A stretch of 64,000 nt of DNA from Streptomyces olindensis. GTDB taxonomy: Bacteria > Actinomycetota > Actinomycetes > Streptomycetales > Streptomycetaceae. Below, one piece after another: positions 1-8,914 of the stretch (position 1 is its first letter; each line of letters opens with the position of its first letter). The notes under the pieces were generated by a model. That model did not search any database. It was given only the letters and a program-made list of their open reading frames with translations, and was not told where the DNA came from. The stretch spans positions 1 through 64,000 of the forward strand of contig JJOH01000003.1 of NCBI GenBank assembly GCA_000696115.1, read 5' to 3'. Position numbers and translations under genes: made by a program.

Positions 1-96
1 GCCCGGCCCCTCCCCACCGCCGGTGATCGTCGGCCCTCGCCGCAGGTGCCCCGGCCGCCCGCCGCCCCGCCCCCCCGACCCGACCTTGGAGACACC

Positions 97-957
97 GTGC
101 CCCTCACCACCACCGGCGAGCTGATCACCCGTGCCGTCGCCGCCCGTTCGGCCGTCGCCTCGTTCAACGTCATCACGCTGGAGCACGTCGAGGCCGTCAT
201 CGCGGGCGCCGAGTCCGTGGACGCCCCCGTCGTGCTCCAGGTCAGCGAGAACGCGGTCCGATTCCGCGGCGGCCGCCTGCTGCCCCTCGCCCGCGCGGCC
301 GTCGCCGCCGCAGAACACGCCGCCGTCCCGGTCGCGTTGCACCTCGACCACGTGCAGAGCGACACCCTGCTGCACCAGGCCGCGGAGGCCGGCTTCAGTT
401 CCGTGATGTACGACGCGGCCCGGCTGCCCTACGAGCAGAACCTCGCGGTGACCCGCGCGGCGGTCGACTGGGCCCACGCCGAAGGACTCTGGATCGAGGC
501 CGAGTTGGGGCAGATCGGGGGCAAGAACGGCAGACCCCCGCTGGACGCGCACGCCCCGGGCGCCCGCACCGACCCCGACGAGGCCCGGGCCTTCGTCGCC
601 GACTCGGGCGTGGACGCCCTGGCCGTCGCCATCGGCAGCGCCCACGCCATGACCACCCGCACCGCCACCCTCGACCACACCCTGCTCACCCGCCTGTCCG
701 CCGCCCTGGACGTCCCCCTCGTCCTGCACGGCTCCTCGGGCGTCCCGGACCACGAACTCACCGCGGCGATCGCCGGCGGCATCGCCAAGGTCAACATCGG
801 CACGGCCCTGAACATCGCACTGACGGGGGCGATCCGGGAGTTCCTCGCCGACCGTCCCGAGGCCGTCGACCCCCGCGGCTATCTGACGGCCGCGCGGGAG
901 GCCATGACCCGGGCGGTCGCCAGGACCCTGAAGACCCTCGGCCCGGCTACCGCTTGA
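97..957 (+). CDS. class II fructose-bisphosphate/tagatose-bisphosphate aldolase family protein
   Basis: This is a cytosolic zinc-dependent class II aldolase (FbaA/KbaY/GatY family) that cleaves ketose 1,6-bisphosphates. The sequence shows an ASFNVITLEH start, the metal-binding region LHLDHVQS, an EAELGQIGG segment, LHGSSGVPD and the C-terminal GIAKVNIGT substrate loop, so the fold is complete at 286 residues. I place the start at GTG 97 because TTGGAG lies 6 bases upstream. An in-frame GTG at 46 would add a Pro-rich tail with no family similarity. The 3' end overlaps the convergent methyltransferase gene by 11 bases. The substrate (fructose, tagatose or another bisphosphate) cannot be decided from sequence. 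The upstream neighbour lies outside the window. Confidence 0.88.
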   Translation: MPLTTTGELITRAVAARSAVASFNVITLEHVEAVIAGAESVDAPVVLQVSENAVRFRGGRLLPLARAAVAAAEHAAVPVALHLDHVQSDTLLHQAAEAGFSSVMYDAARLPYEQNLAVTRAAVDWAHAEGLWIEAELGQIGGKNGRPPLDAHAPGARTDPDEARAFVADSGVDALAVAIGSAHAMTTRTATLDHTLLTRLSAALDVPLVLHGSSGVPDHELTAAIAGGIAKVNIGTALNIALTGAIREFLADRPEAVDPRGYLTAAREAMTRAVARTLKTLGPATA

Positions 958-2089
958 CGGCCTTCAGCACCACGAACTTCGGGTCGCTCGCGACCAGCCG
1001 GCTGTTGCCGAACACCTTGCGCAGCTTCACGTGGTAGCCCAGGTGGCGGTTGCCGATCACCCACAGCTCACCGCCCGGCCGCAGCGCGCGCCGCGCCCCG
1101 GTGAACATCCGCCAGGCCGTGGCGTCCGTCGTCGCCTGGTGGGCGTGGAACGGCGGGTTGTTGAGGACCAGGTCGACACTGCCCGACGGCACGCCCGCCA
1201 GCCCGTCACCGACCCGGAACTCGGCCTGCCCCGGCACGCCGTTCGCCTGGTACGTCGCCTCCGCCGAGGCCACGGCCTGGAACGACTCGTCCACGAACAG
1301 CACCTCGGCCGACGGATCGGCCAGCGCCACCGCCGTACCGACCACGCCGTTGCCGCACCCCAGGTCCACCACCCGGCCGCCCCGCCCACCCGGCAGGTGC
1401 CGCAGGAAGAACCGAGTGCCGATGTCGAGCCGGTCGGCGCAGAAGACCCCCGCGTGGTTGACGACGGTGCGTCCCGAGGCCGGGCCGATGCCGTCCGGGA
1501 GCGTGTAGACGTACGGCCACGGGCTGGCGGGCCGCTCCAGCGTGGGGTCCGGCGTGCAGAAGATCAGCCGGGCCTTCTTCTCGGCGAGCGAGGTGCGCGT
1601 CGGGCCGAGGATCCGCTCGAACAGCTTCAGCGTCGAGGTGTGGATCTCCTTCACCATGCCCGTGCCGACGACGACCGTCCCGGTGTGCACCGCGGGCGCC
1701 AGCCGCAGCAACTGGTCCTCCAGCAGCGCCAGGCTCTTCGGCACCCGCACCAGCAGCACGTCGATCCGCTCCGGCGGCGGGTCCTGCGTGGTGAGCAACC
1801 GTACGGCGCCCGGCTCGGCCCCGGCCCGCGCCAGGTTCGCGCGCGTCGCCTCCTGCGCCAGGTACGAGTCGGTGATCTGCACCGGCCGGTGCTCCGCGAG
1901 CGCCGTGACGAGCGCGCCCCAGCGGTCCCCGACCACCACGACCGTGCCCGACAGCGGGACCTCTTCCGCGGCCAGGTGCCGCAGCAGGTACTCGTCGGAG
2001 GCGTCCCAGGCGCGCAGCCGGTCGCGCGGGTCCTCGGGGAAACGGGTCAGCGCGAGCGCGCCCCACGGCGTCGTCATACGGTCGTTCAT
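947..2089 (-). CDS. class I SAM-dependent methyltransferase, RlmG/RsmC-like
   Basis: This is a two-domain methyltransferase of 380 residues. The N-terminal half resembles the inactive domain of RsmC/RlmG. The C-terminal half is a 'small' methyltransferase domain with the SAM-binding motif VVDLGCGNGVVG (around residue 240) and the catalytic NNPPFH motif typical of N2-guanine or amino-group methylation. By family knowledge the likely job is 23S or 16S rRNA guanine-N2 methylation, though actinobacterial members are not well tested. The gene converges on the aldolase gene, sharing 11 bases, and is divergent from alkB. The start is ATG at 2089. Confidence 0.8.
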   Translation of the reverse strand: MNDRMTTPWGALALTRFPEDPRDRLRAWDASDEYLLRHLAAEEVPLSGTVVVVGDRWGALVTALAEHRPVQITDSYLAQEATRANLARAGAEPGAVRLLTTQDPPPERIDVLLVRVPKSLALLEDQLLRLAPAVHTGTVVVGTGMVKEIHTSTLKLFERILGPTRTSLAEKKARLIFCTPDPTLERPASPWPYVYTLPDGIGPASGRTVVNHAGVFCADRLDIGTRFFLRHLPGGRGGRVVDLGCGNGVVGTAVALADPSAEVLFVDESFQAVASAEATYQANGVPGQAEFRVGDGLAGVPSGSVDLVLNNPPFHAHQATTDATAWRMFTGARRALRPGGELWVIGNRHLGYHVKLRKVFGNSRLVASDPKFVVLKAVKR

Positions 2090-2164
2090 CGTGCGTCCAG
2101 GCTAGCCGAGCCGCAGCTCAGCCCCGGTCGGGCAGGACGGGAAGCGTCGGGCAGGATGGGAAGC

Positions 2165-2806
2165 ATGGACGGCGAGCTGTTCCCCAGGGCCCGCACCGAG
2201 GTCGCGCCCGGCGCGGTGCACGTGCCGGACTGGCTGGGCCCCGAGGAGCAGCGCTCCCTGCTCGACGCCTGCCGCGCCTGGGCCCGTCCGCCCGCCGGAC
2301 TGCGCACGGTCCGCACCCCCGGCGGCGGCACCATGACCGCCCGGCAGGTGTGCCTCGGTTGGCACTGGTACCCCTACGGCTACGCCCGCACGGTCACCGA
2401 CGGGGACGGCGCCCCGGTCAAGCCCTTCCCGGACTGGCTGGGCGACCTGGGCCGCCGGGCGGTCCGGGACACCCTCGGGGGCCCGGCGCCCGCCTACGAC
2501 ATCGCACTGATCAACTTCTACGACGCCGACGCCCGCATGGGCATGCACCGCGACAGCGACGAGACGTCGGACGCGCCGGTGGTGTCGCTGAGCCTCGGCG
2601 ACACCTGCGTCTTCCGCTTCGGCAACACCGAGACCCGCACCCGGCCCTGGACCGACGTCGAGCTGCGCAGCGGCGACCTGTTCGTCTTCGGGGGGCCGTC
2701 CCGGCTCGCCTACCACGGGGTGCCCCGGGTGCACGCGGGCACGGCACCGCCCGGGCTGGGCCTGAGCGGACGGCTCAACATCACGCTCCGGGTCAGCGGC
2801 CGGTAG
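2165..2806 (+). CDS. alkB: AlkB-family alpha-ketoglutarate-dependent dioxygenase
   Basis: This 213-residue protein is a Fe(II)/2-oxoglutarate dioxygenase that oxidatively demethylates alkylated bases (1-methyladenine, 3-methylcytosine) in DNA or RNA. It carries the metal-binding HRD (MGMHRDSDE, about residue 127), the distal His in AYHGVPRV, and the C-terminal Arg region RLNITLRV for 2-oxoglutarate, all in the usual order. I chose ATG 2165; an in-frame ATG at 2156 is possible. An ORF reaching back to 1031 in this frame is only read-through over the methyltransferase gene. A CAGGAT hexamer 7 bases before the ATG could be a -10 box of a leaderless transcript. Confidence 0.88.
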   Translation: MDGELFPRARTEVAPGAVHVPDWLGPEEQRSLLDACRAWARPPAGLRTVRTPGGGTMTARQVCLGWHWYPYGYARTVTDGDGAPVKPFPDWLGDLGRRAVRDTLGGPAPAYDIALINFYDADARMGMHRDSDETSDAPVVSLSLGDTCVFRFGNTETRTRPWTDVELRSGDLFVFGGPSRLAYHGVPRVHAGTAPPGLGLSGRLNITLRVSGR

Positions 2807-2842
2807 GCCGCCGCTCCGGCGGATCATGGGAGACTCGCCCTC

Positions 2843-4078
2843 ATGAGCGGGAAGGCGGACCCCCGGCCGGGGGATGGGAGCACGTCGAGGACACGGCTGG
2901 ACCGGGGGCGCGGAGCCCTCGGACCCGCGCTGGAACTCGTGCACACCGGACGCGCGCCGACCCGGGCCGTGCTCACCGCCGAGCTCGGTGTCACCCGGGC
3001 GACGGCCGGCGCGGTCGCCGCCGAACTGGAGGCGCTCGGCCTGATCCGGGTCGACGCCCGGCCCGGCGCGGCGGCGGGCTCGCAGGGACGGCCCTCGCAC
3101 AGGCTGGCCGTCGCCGAGGACGGTCCCGTCGCCCTCGCCGCGCAGGTGCACGCCGACGGGTTCCGGGCGGCGCTGGTCGGTCTGGGGGGTCGGATCGTCG
3201 CCACGGCGCCCGGCTGCGAGGTCGTCGACGCCGACCCGGCGAAGGTGCTCGCCTCCGTCGTCACGGCGGGCGCCGAGCTGCTCCGCGAGACCGGACGCAG
3301 ATGCGTCGGCGCGGGGCTGGCCGTCCCGTCCGCCGTCGCCGAACCGGAGGGCCTCGCCCTCAACCCCCTGCACCTGGCCTGGCCCGCGGGCGCACCCGTG
3401 CGGGACATCTTCGCCGAGCAGGTGCGCGCGGCCGGTCTCGACGGACCCGCGTTCGCCGCGAACGACGTCAACCTCGCCGCGCTCGCCGAGCACCGGCACG
3501 GCGCCGGACGCGGCTCCCGTGACCTGCTCTGCGTGGCCACCGGCCACCGGGGCGTCGGCGGCGCGCTCGTCCTCGACGGCCGTCTGCACCGCGGCAGTTC
3601 GGGTCTCGCGCTGGAGGTCGGCCACCTCACCGTGCACCCCGAGGGCCGCCCCTGCCACTGCGGCAGCCGCGGCTGCCTCGACGTGGAGACCGACCCGCTG
3701 GCCTTCCTGACCGAGGCGGGACGCGAACCCGGCCCCGAGGTGTCCCTGCTCCAGCAGTCCATCGACCTGGTCCGCCACCACTACGACGACCCGGGCGTCC
3801 GCACCGCCGCCGAGACCCTCATCGACCGGCTCGGCCTCGGACTCGCCGGCCTGGTCAACATCCTCAACCCGGACCGGATCATCCTCGGCGGCCTGCACCG
3901 CACCCTGCTGGACGCCGACCCCGACCGGCTCCGCGCGGTCGTCGCCGACCGCAGCCTGTGGGGCCAGAGCGGCGGCGTGCCCATCCTGCCGTGCACCCTC
4001 GACCACAACAGTCTGGTCGGCGCCGCCGAACTGGCCTGGCAGCCGGTCCTGGACGATCCGCTGGGAGCGCTCACGTAG
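2843..4078 (+). CDS. ROK family transcriptional regulator
   Basis: The 411-residue protein has an N-terminal winged helix (residues 25-85, region TRAVLTAELGVTRATAG) and a ROK sugar-kinase-like domain. The ROK zinc signature appears as CHCGSRGCLD near residue 273. Such proteins (NagC/XylR/Mlc type) sense sugars or sugar phosphates and repress uptake or catabolic genes. No sugar kinase or transporter lies beside it, so the target is not visible; the aldolase 2 kb upstream is one possibility. GGGAG precedes the ATG by about 10 bases. Confidence 0.85.
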   Translation: MSGKADPRPGDGSTSRTRLDRGRGALGPALELVHTGRAPTRAVLTAELGVTRATAGAVAAELEALGLIRVDARPGAAAGSQGRPSHRLAVAEDGPVALAAQVHADGFRAALVGLGGRIVATAPGCEVVDADPAKVLASVVTAGAELLRETGRRCVGAGLAVPSAVAEPEGLALNPLHLAWPAGAPVRDIFAEQVRAAGLDGPAFAANDVNLAALAEHRHGAGRGSRDLLCVATGHRGVGGALVLDGRLHRGSSGLALEVGHLTVHPEGRPCHCGSRGCLDVETDPLAFLTEAGREPGPEVSLLQQSIDLVRHHYDDPGVRTAAETLIDRLGLGLAGLVNILNPDRIILGGLHRTLLDADPDRLRAVVADRSLWGQSGGVPILPCTLDHNSLVGAAELAWQPVLDDPLGALT

Positions 4079-4093
4079 CCGCCCGCAGCGACG

Positions 4094-4993
4094 TCACTCC
4101 CGGGTTGTGACCTCCGGGTCGTCACCCCCGTTTTTTCGTCGTTCCCGCGTCGTCAGGCTCCACAGCGCCGCCACCACCGGCCGCCGCAGATCGGCCCGCC
4201 GGACGCACAGCCCGATCGGGAACGGCTCCGGCGCCGGGTCGGCCGGGAGCACCGCGAGCCGGTCCCGCACGGCGCTGTGCTCCAGCACCAGGCGAGGCAC
4301 CACCCCCGTGCCGCAACCCAGCGCGACCAGGGTCAGCAGCCCTTCGTGGCCGTCCGGTTCACACGCCACGTCGGGTACCGCGCCCCGGCCGCGGAACCAG
4401 CGGTCGGCGGCATCGCGGACCAGGCCGCGCTGGGGGAGCACGAACGGACCGTCCAGGCCGGGATCGGGGCGGTCCCGGGCCGTCACCAGGACCAGCTCGG
4501 TGACCGCGACCGTGCGGCTCACCAACGGCTCCGGCAACCTCGGCGGGATGCCCGCCACGGCCGCGTCGACCTCGCCCTCGTCCAGCCGGGCCAGCGCCGC
4601 CGCCGCGTCACCCGTGCGCAGATCGAGCCGCACCTGCGGATGCGCGGCACGGAACGGCGCCAGCAGGTCCGGCAGCAGCGCCTGACACGCCGTCACCGTG
4701 GCGAAGACGGCCAGCCGGCCGGTGAGCAGCGCCGGATCCGGATCCTCCTCGCGGTAGGCGCGCCACAACTCAAGGGCCCGCACGGCGTACGCGCGGAACC
4801 GGTGCCCCTCCGCCGTGAGGGACACCCCGCGCGGCCCCCGGTCGAACAGCCGGTGCCCGAGGTCCGCCTCCAGCCGCTGCACGGACCGGGTCAGCGTGGC
4901 CGGGCTGACGTGGCAGTCCAGGCTCGTCCGGCCGAAGTTGAGCGTCTGCGCCAGATGCAGGAACAGCCGAAGCTCCCGGTGATCGTCCCGCAT
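4094..4993 (-). CDS. LysR-family regulator, IlvY-like
   Basis: This is a LysR-type regulator of 299 residues with an N-terminal helix-turn-helix (LNFGRTSLDCHVSPATLTR, then a recognition helix reading SVQRLEADLG) and a periplasmic-binding-like effector domain. It is divergent from a ketol-acid reductoisomerase gene with 83 bases between the starts, exactly as ilvY and ilvC are in enterobacteria. There IlvY activates ilvC when acetolactate or acetohydroxybutyrate is bound. The same role is inferred here from the arrangement and the sequence type. A T-N11-A palindrome lies in the intergenic region. Confidence 0.85.
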   Translation of the reverse strand: MRDDHRELRLFLHLAQTLNFGRTSLDCHVSPATLTRSVQRLEADLGHRLFDRGPRGVSLTAEGHRFRAYAVRALELWRAYREEDPDPALLTGRLAVFATVTACQALLPDLLAPFRAAHPQVRLDLRTGDAAAALARLDEGEVDAAVAGIPPRLPEPLVSRTVAVTELVLVTARDRPDPGLDGPFVLPQRGLVRDAADRWFRGRGAVPDVACEPDGHEGLLTLVALGCGTGVVPRLVLEHSAVRDRLAVLPADPAPEPFPIGLCVRRADLRRPVVAALWSLTTRERRKNGGDDPEVTTRE

Positions 4994-5010
4994 GGCCTGG
5001 CCCTTTCATC

Positions 5011-5050
5011 TACTGCAACAGGGCGCTGCACAAGTTGCGCTTGCCGCAAC
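5011..5050. promoter_or_regulatory. probable IlvY-type LysR operator
   Basis: Between the divergent LysR and KARI starts, GTTGC (5034-5038) and GCAAC (5046-5050) form a palindrome matching the LysR T-N11-A rule. A further GCAAC lies at 5015-5019, giving a second, longer inverted pairing with the GTTGC at 5034. Two half-site sets are usual for LysR recognition and activation sites. Confidence 0.6.
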
Positions 5051-5076
5051 GCTCCGGGCGAGCCTACAACTCGACC

Positions 5077-6549
5077 ATGACCTCGACGACCACGTACACC
5101 TCCCGCGTCTTCCTGCTCGACACCCTGGAGGTGCCGGGCGGCACCGAGACCGTCCTGCCCGGCGGGCGGCACCTCTTCCCGCTCCTCCCGCGGGCCTTCG
5201 GCGGCGTCCGGCGGGTCGGCGTCCTCGGCTGGGGACCCCAGGGGCGGGCGCAGGCCCTCAACCTCCGCGACTCCCTCGCCGGCACGGACGTCCGGGTGGC
5301 GGTCGGACTGCGCCCCGGCTCCGGTTCCCTGGCCGACGCCCGCGCCCACGGCTTCACCGAGGACGACGGCACGCTCGGCGACTGGCTCACGGTCGCCGCC
5401 GACAGCGACCTGGTGATCCTGCTGATCGCCGACGCCGCGCTCGCGGCCCACCACCGGGAGATCTTCGCTGCCCTGAAGCCGGGCGCCGTCATCGGTCTCT
5501 CGCACGGCTTCCTGCTCGGCCATCTCCGGGAGACGGGCGGTGAGTTCCCGCCCGGGCACGGGGTGATCGCCGTGTGCCCCAAGGGCATGGGCGACTCCGT
5601 GCGGCGGCTCTACCGGCAGGGCGCGCACGTCAACGGCGCCGGGATCAACGCGAGTTTCGCCGTGCACGCCGACCCGGACGGGCGGGCCGTCGACCTGGCG
5701 CTCGGCTGGTCCGTGGCGCTCGGCTCGCCGTACACCTTCCGCACCACGCTCGACAGCGAGTACCGCTCGGACATCGTCGGCGAACGCGCCGTCCTGCTCG
5801 GCGCCGTCCACGGCATCGTCGAGAGCCTGTACACCCGGTACCGCCTGGCCGGCGACGACGAGGTCACGGCGTACGAACGGTCCTGCGAGAACGTCACCGG
5901 CCCGATCGCCCGCACCATCTCGCGGTCCGGGCTGCGGGCCGTGCGCGAACACCTCGGCGCCACCGGGCGGGACGTCTTCGACCGGGCGTACACGGCGACG
6001 TACGCCCCCGCGCGCGAGATCGTCGCGGAGATCTACGACGAGGTCGCCGACGGCACCGAACTGCGCAGTGTGATCCTCGCCGAACAGCGGCTCGGCGCCC
6101 GGCCGATGAGCGGGATCGGCGGCTCGCCCATGTGGTCGGTGAGCGACCGGGTGCGGGCCCGGCGCGGCAGCCGTGACCTGGCGGTCGACCCGTTCACCGC
6201 CGGCGTGTTCGTCGCCACCATGACGGCCCAGGTCGACGAGTTCGCCGAGCGCGGCCACCCCTGGTCGGAGATCGTCAACGAGTCCGTCATCGAGGCCGTC
6301 GACTCCCTGCTGCCGTACATGCACGCCCGGGACGTGGCCCACATGGTCGACAACTGCTCCCGCACGGCCCGTCTCGGCGCCCGCCGCTGGGGCCCGCGCT
6401 TCCAGGCGGCGTACGAGCAGATCGCCTACCCGGCGGCCGCGAACCCCGCGGACCCGGACCTGGTGGCGGCCTTCGGCACCCACCCGGTGCACGAGGCGCG
6501 GGCCGCGGCGGCGAAGCTGCGGCCGTCCGTGGACATCTCGGTGACCTGA
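5077..6549 (+). CDS. ilvC: ketol-acid reductoisomerase, long class II (plant-like) form
   Basis: This 490-residue enzyme rearranges and reduces acetolactate or acetohydroxybutyrate in valine/isoleucine synthesis. The NADPH-binding GWGPQG motif lies around residue 51. The catalytic core follows, with GLSHGF, CPKGMG, the metal-binding Glu/Asp region GERAVLLGAVHG and the duplicated C-terminal helical domain of class II enzymes. Most Streptomyces have a short class I enzyme of about 330 residues as housekeeping IlvC, so this is probably a second copy. Segments such as GAGINASFAVH and ALGWSVALGSP are, from memory, very like plant plastid enzymes. The ATG at 5077 is the first Met with family similarity after it. 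Confidence 0.9.
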   Translation: MTSTTTYTSRVFLLDTLEVPGGTETVLPGGRHLFPLLPRAFGGVRRVGVLGWGPQGRAQALNLRDSLAGTDVRVAVGLRPGSGSLADARAHGFTEDDGTLGDWLTVAADSDLVILLIADAALAAHHREIFAALKPGAVIGLSHGFLLGHLRETGGEFPPGHGVIAVCPKGMGDSVRRLYRQGAHVNGAGINASFAVHADPDGRAVDLALGWSVALGSPYTFRTTLDSEYRSDIVGERAVLLGAVHGIVESLYTRYRLAGDDEVTAYERSCENVTGPIARTISRSGLRAVREHLGATGRDVFDRAYTATYAPAREIVAEIYDEVADGTELRSVILAEQRLGARPMSGIGGSPMWSVSDRVRARRGSRDLAVDPFTAGVFVATMTAQVDEFAERGHPWSEIVNESVIEAVDSLLPYMHARDVAHMVDNCSRTARLGARRWGPRFQAAYEQIAYPAAANPADPDLVAAFGTHPVHEARAAAAKLRPSVDISVT

Positions 6550-6666
6550 GCCTGACCCCACGGGTATCAGGCTTGCGTGCGCCGCTTCCGGGCAGGGGAG
6601 CCGCTGAGCGGGCAGGCTGGTCGGCAGACAGCACGTCCGCACCGCACCACCGAGGAAGTTGACGCA

Positions 6667-7557
6667 ATGACCGACAAGCTCACCGTGAGCGTCCTGGGCA
6701 CCGGCATCATGGGCGCCGCGATGGCCCGCAACCTCGCCCGCGCCGGACACACCGTCCGCGCCTGGAACCGCACCCGGGCCAAGGCGGAGCCGCTCGCCGC
6801 CGAGGGCGCCCAGATCGCCGAGACCCCCGCGCAGGCGGTCCAGGACGCCGACGTCGTCCTGACCATGCTCCACGACGGCCCGGCCGCCCTGGACACCATG
6901 CGCGAGGCCGCCCCGGCCCTGCGCCCCGGCACCGCGTGGGTGCAGTCCACCACCGCCGGCATCGAGTCCCTCGGCACCCTGGCCGCCTTCGCCCGCGAGC
7001 ACGGCCTGGTCTTCTACGACGCCCCCGTCCTGGGCACCCGCCAGCCCGCCGAGGCCGGGCAGCTGACCGTGCTCGCCGCCGGCCCCGCCGAGGGCCGGGA
7101 CCGGGTGACGCCGGTCTTCGACGCCGTCGGAGCCCGCACCGTGTGGGCCGGCGAGGACGGGGCGGCGGGCGCCGCCACCCGACTGAAGCTGGTCGCCAAC
7201 AGCTGGGTCCTCGCCGCCACGGCGGCCGCCGGTGAGGCCCTCGCCCTCGCCAAGGCCCTGGACGTCGACCCGCACGGCTTCTTCGACCTGATCGCGGGCG
7301 GCCCGCTCGACATGGGCTATCTGCGCGCCAAGTCCGACCTGGTCCTCGACGGCCGGCTCACGCCGCCCCAGTTCGCCGTGAGCACCGCCGCCAAGGACGC
7401 CCGCCTGATCGTCCAGGCCGGCGCGGACCACGGCGTCCGCCTGGACGTGGCCGAGGCCGCCGCCGCCCGCCTGGAGCGCGCCGCCGCCCAGGGCCACGGC
7501 GACGAGGACATGGCCGCCGCCTACTTCGCCAGCTTCGACGACACCCCGTCCGCCTGA
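6667..7557 (+). CDS. NAD(P)-dependent beta-hydroxyacid dehydrogenase family oxidoreductase
   Basis: The 296-residue protein belongs to the 6-phosphogluconate/3-hydroxyisobutyrate dehydrogenase family. It has an N-terminal Rossmann fold with VLGTGIMGAAMARNL and an all-helical C-terminal domain. The catalytic Lys appears in LKLVANSWVLA (about residue 177). The conserved substrate loop G-x-x-G of true 3-hydroxyisobutyrate dehydrogenases is altered (APVLGTRQPAEAG), so the substrate is uncertain. It could be 3-hydroxyisobutyrate or a succinic-semialdehyde or imine-type substrate. GAGGAA lies 10 bases before the ATG. The PPOX protein follows 18 bases downstream, probably in one operon. Confidence 0.85.
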   Translation: MTDKLTVSVLGTGIMGAAMARNLARAGHTVRAWNRTRAKAEPLAAEGAQIAETPAQAVQDADVVLTMLHDGPAALDTMREAAPALRPGTAWVQSTTAGIESLGTLAAFAREHGLVFYDAPVLGTRQPAEAGQLTVLAAGPAEGRDRVTPVFDAVGARTVWAGEDGAAGAATRLKLVANSWVLAATAAAGEALALAKALDVDPHGFFDLIAGGPLDMGYLRAKSDLVLDGRLTPPQFAVSTAAKDARLIVQAGADHGVRLDVAEAAAARLERAAAQGHGDEDMAAAYFASFDDTPSA

Positions 7558-7575
7558 CCTCCAGGAGGTTCCCTC

Positions 7576-7998
7576 ATGTCCAAGCCGCCGCTGCCGCCCG
7601 AGGCCGAGGCCCTGCTGAGCCGGCCCAACCCGTGCGTCATGGCCACGGTGCGTTCCGACGGGGCACCGGTCTCCACCGCCACCTGGTACGCGTGGAAGGA
7701 CGGCCGGGTGCTGATCAACCTCGACGCGGGCCGCGTCCGCCTGAAGCACCTGCGCCGCGACCCGCGCGTCACCCTCACCGTCCTCGCCGGCGACGACTGG
7801 TACACCCACGTCACCCTGATCGGCCGCGTCACCGAGATGTACGACGACGAGGGCCTGGCCGACATCGACCTCCTCGCCCGGCACTACACCGGCAAGCCCT
7901 ACCCGGAGCGCGCCCGCCCCCGGGTCAGCGCCTGGGTCGAGATCGACCGCTGGCACGGCTGGGGCGCGATGAAGGACAGCGACCAGGCCTCGACCTGA
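7576..7998 (+). CDS. PPOX-class (split beta-barrel) F420/FMN-dependent oxidoreductase
   Basis: This 140-residue protein has the pyridoxamine-phosphate-oxidase-like split barrel: a start with LLSRPNPCVMATV, then a WYAWKDGRVLINLDAGRVRLKHLRRDPRV core typical of actinobacterial deazaflavin (F420)-binding members. By family it reduces or oxidises an unknown small molecule. AGGAGG precedes the ATG by 7 bases. The gene follows the dehydrogenase gene closely and converges on the phosphotriesterase gene with one base between them. Confidence 0.85.
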   Translation: MSKPPLPPEAEALLSRPNPCVMATVRSDGAPVSTATWYAWKDGRVLINLDAGRVRLKHLRRDPRVTLTVLAGDDWYTHVTLIGRVTEMYDDEGLADIDLLARHYTGKPYPERARPRVSAWVEIDRWHGWGAMKDSDQAST

Positions 7999-7999
7999 G

Positions 8000-8914
8000 T
8001 CAGCTCCGCCACTCCACCGCGAAGGCCCGGCCCGGGTTGTCCCTGAGGATGCGCCCGACCAGCTCCTCGCCCACGGCCTGGGCGAGCCGGGGCCGCACGC
8101 GGCGCAGCAGATACGGCATCCCGGGGCCGCCGTCCACCGAGCGGGCGGCGGCCGTCGTGGTGTCCGCGCCCAGCAGCAGCCGGTCGCCGAACCCGGCGTC
8201 GGCCAGGGCCCGCACGGCGTCCGGCATCCGCCAGTCCGTGGCGTGGTGGGCGCGCGACGGCCCGTCGAAGGCCAGATAGCAGCCGGACTCCGCGGCCTGC
8301 CGGTGCACCACGAGGTCGGGGGACCGGTTCAGATGCCCGAGCACGACCCGGTGCGGCGGCACCTCCCCCTCCCCGCACAGCAGGTCCAGGACGTCCAGCG
8401 CACCGGTGCCCAGTTCCAGGTGCACGGCGATCGGCGCGCCCGTCGCGCGGTGCGCCTCGGCCGCCGCCCGCATGGTCCAGCGGGCGTGCGCGTCCAGGGC
8501 GTGGAACCCTCCGGCGACCTTGACGAGCCCCGCCCGCACCCCCGACGTCCCGATGCCGTCGGTGAGTTCGGAGACGAACACGTCGGCGAGCCGTCCCCGC
8601 AGCCCGGCGAGGGTGTCCTCGTCGTAGTGCACGGCCTGGTGCAGACCGGTCGCCGCCACCACGTGCACGCCGCTCTCGCGGGACAGCGGCGGCAGATCGG
8701 CGGCCCGCCGCCCGAGCCCGTACGGCGTCCACTGCACCACGGCCCCGCCGCCCTGCTCCCGGAACGCGGCCAGCTCCGCCCGCGCCGCCGCCACGCTGCG
8801 CAGCTCCTGGCCCGGCAGCCGGGGACTGCCGAAGAACACGTGGTCGTGGGCGTCGCACACCCCCAGGTCCCCGGGCGGCACGTCCCCCAGCACCGTACGG
8901 ACCGCGCTCACCAC
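8000..8914 (-). CDS. phosphotriesterase-family metal-dependent hydrolase
   Basis: This 304-residue amidohydrolase-superfamily protein resembles the phosphotriesterase homology family. It shows the HxH metal motif (DAHDHVFF), a Lys in GLVKVAGGF that can be carboxylated, His in AVHLELGTG and LGHLNRSP, and the catalytic Asp in LLGADTTT, so the binuclear site looks complete. Natural substrates in this family are often lactones or small esters rather than phosphotriesters. The GTG start overlaps the end of the DUF4865 gene by 7 bases, which suggests translational coupling in the TetR-DUF4865-hydrolase operon. Confidence 0.85.
   Translation of the reverse strand: MVSAVRTVLGDVPPGDLGVCDAHDHVFFGSPRLPGQELRSVAAARAELAAFREQGGGAVVQWTPYGLGRRAADLPPLSRESGVHVVAATGLHQAVHYDEDTLAGLRGRLADVFVSELTDGIGTSGVRAGLVKVAGGFHALDAHARWTMRAAAEAHRATGAPIAVHLELGTGALDVLDLLCGEGEVPPHRVVLGHLNRSPDLVVHRQAAESGCYLAFDGPSRAHHATDWRMPDAVRALADAGFGDRLLLGADTTTAAARSVDGGPGMPYLLRRVRPRLAQAVGEELVGRILRDNPGRAFAVEWRS

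Noticed and set aside
4891..7956. 1021-codon open frame on the minus strand
   Set aside because: It lies antisense to ilvC, the dehydrogenase and the PPOX gene. Its composition (Val/Gly/Ala/Asp-rich, no motifs) is that of a GC-driven shadow frame.
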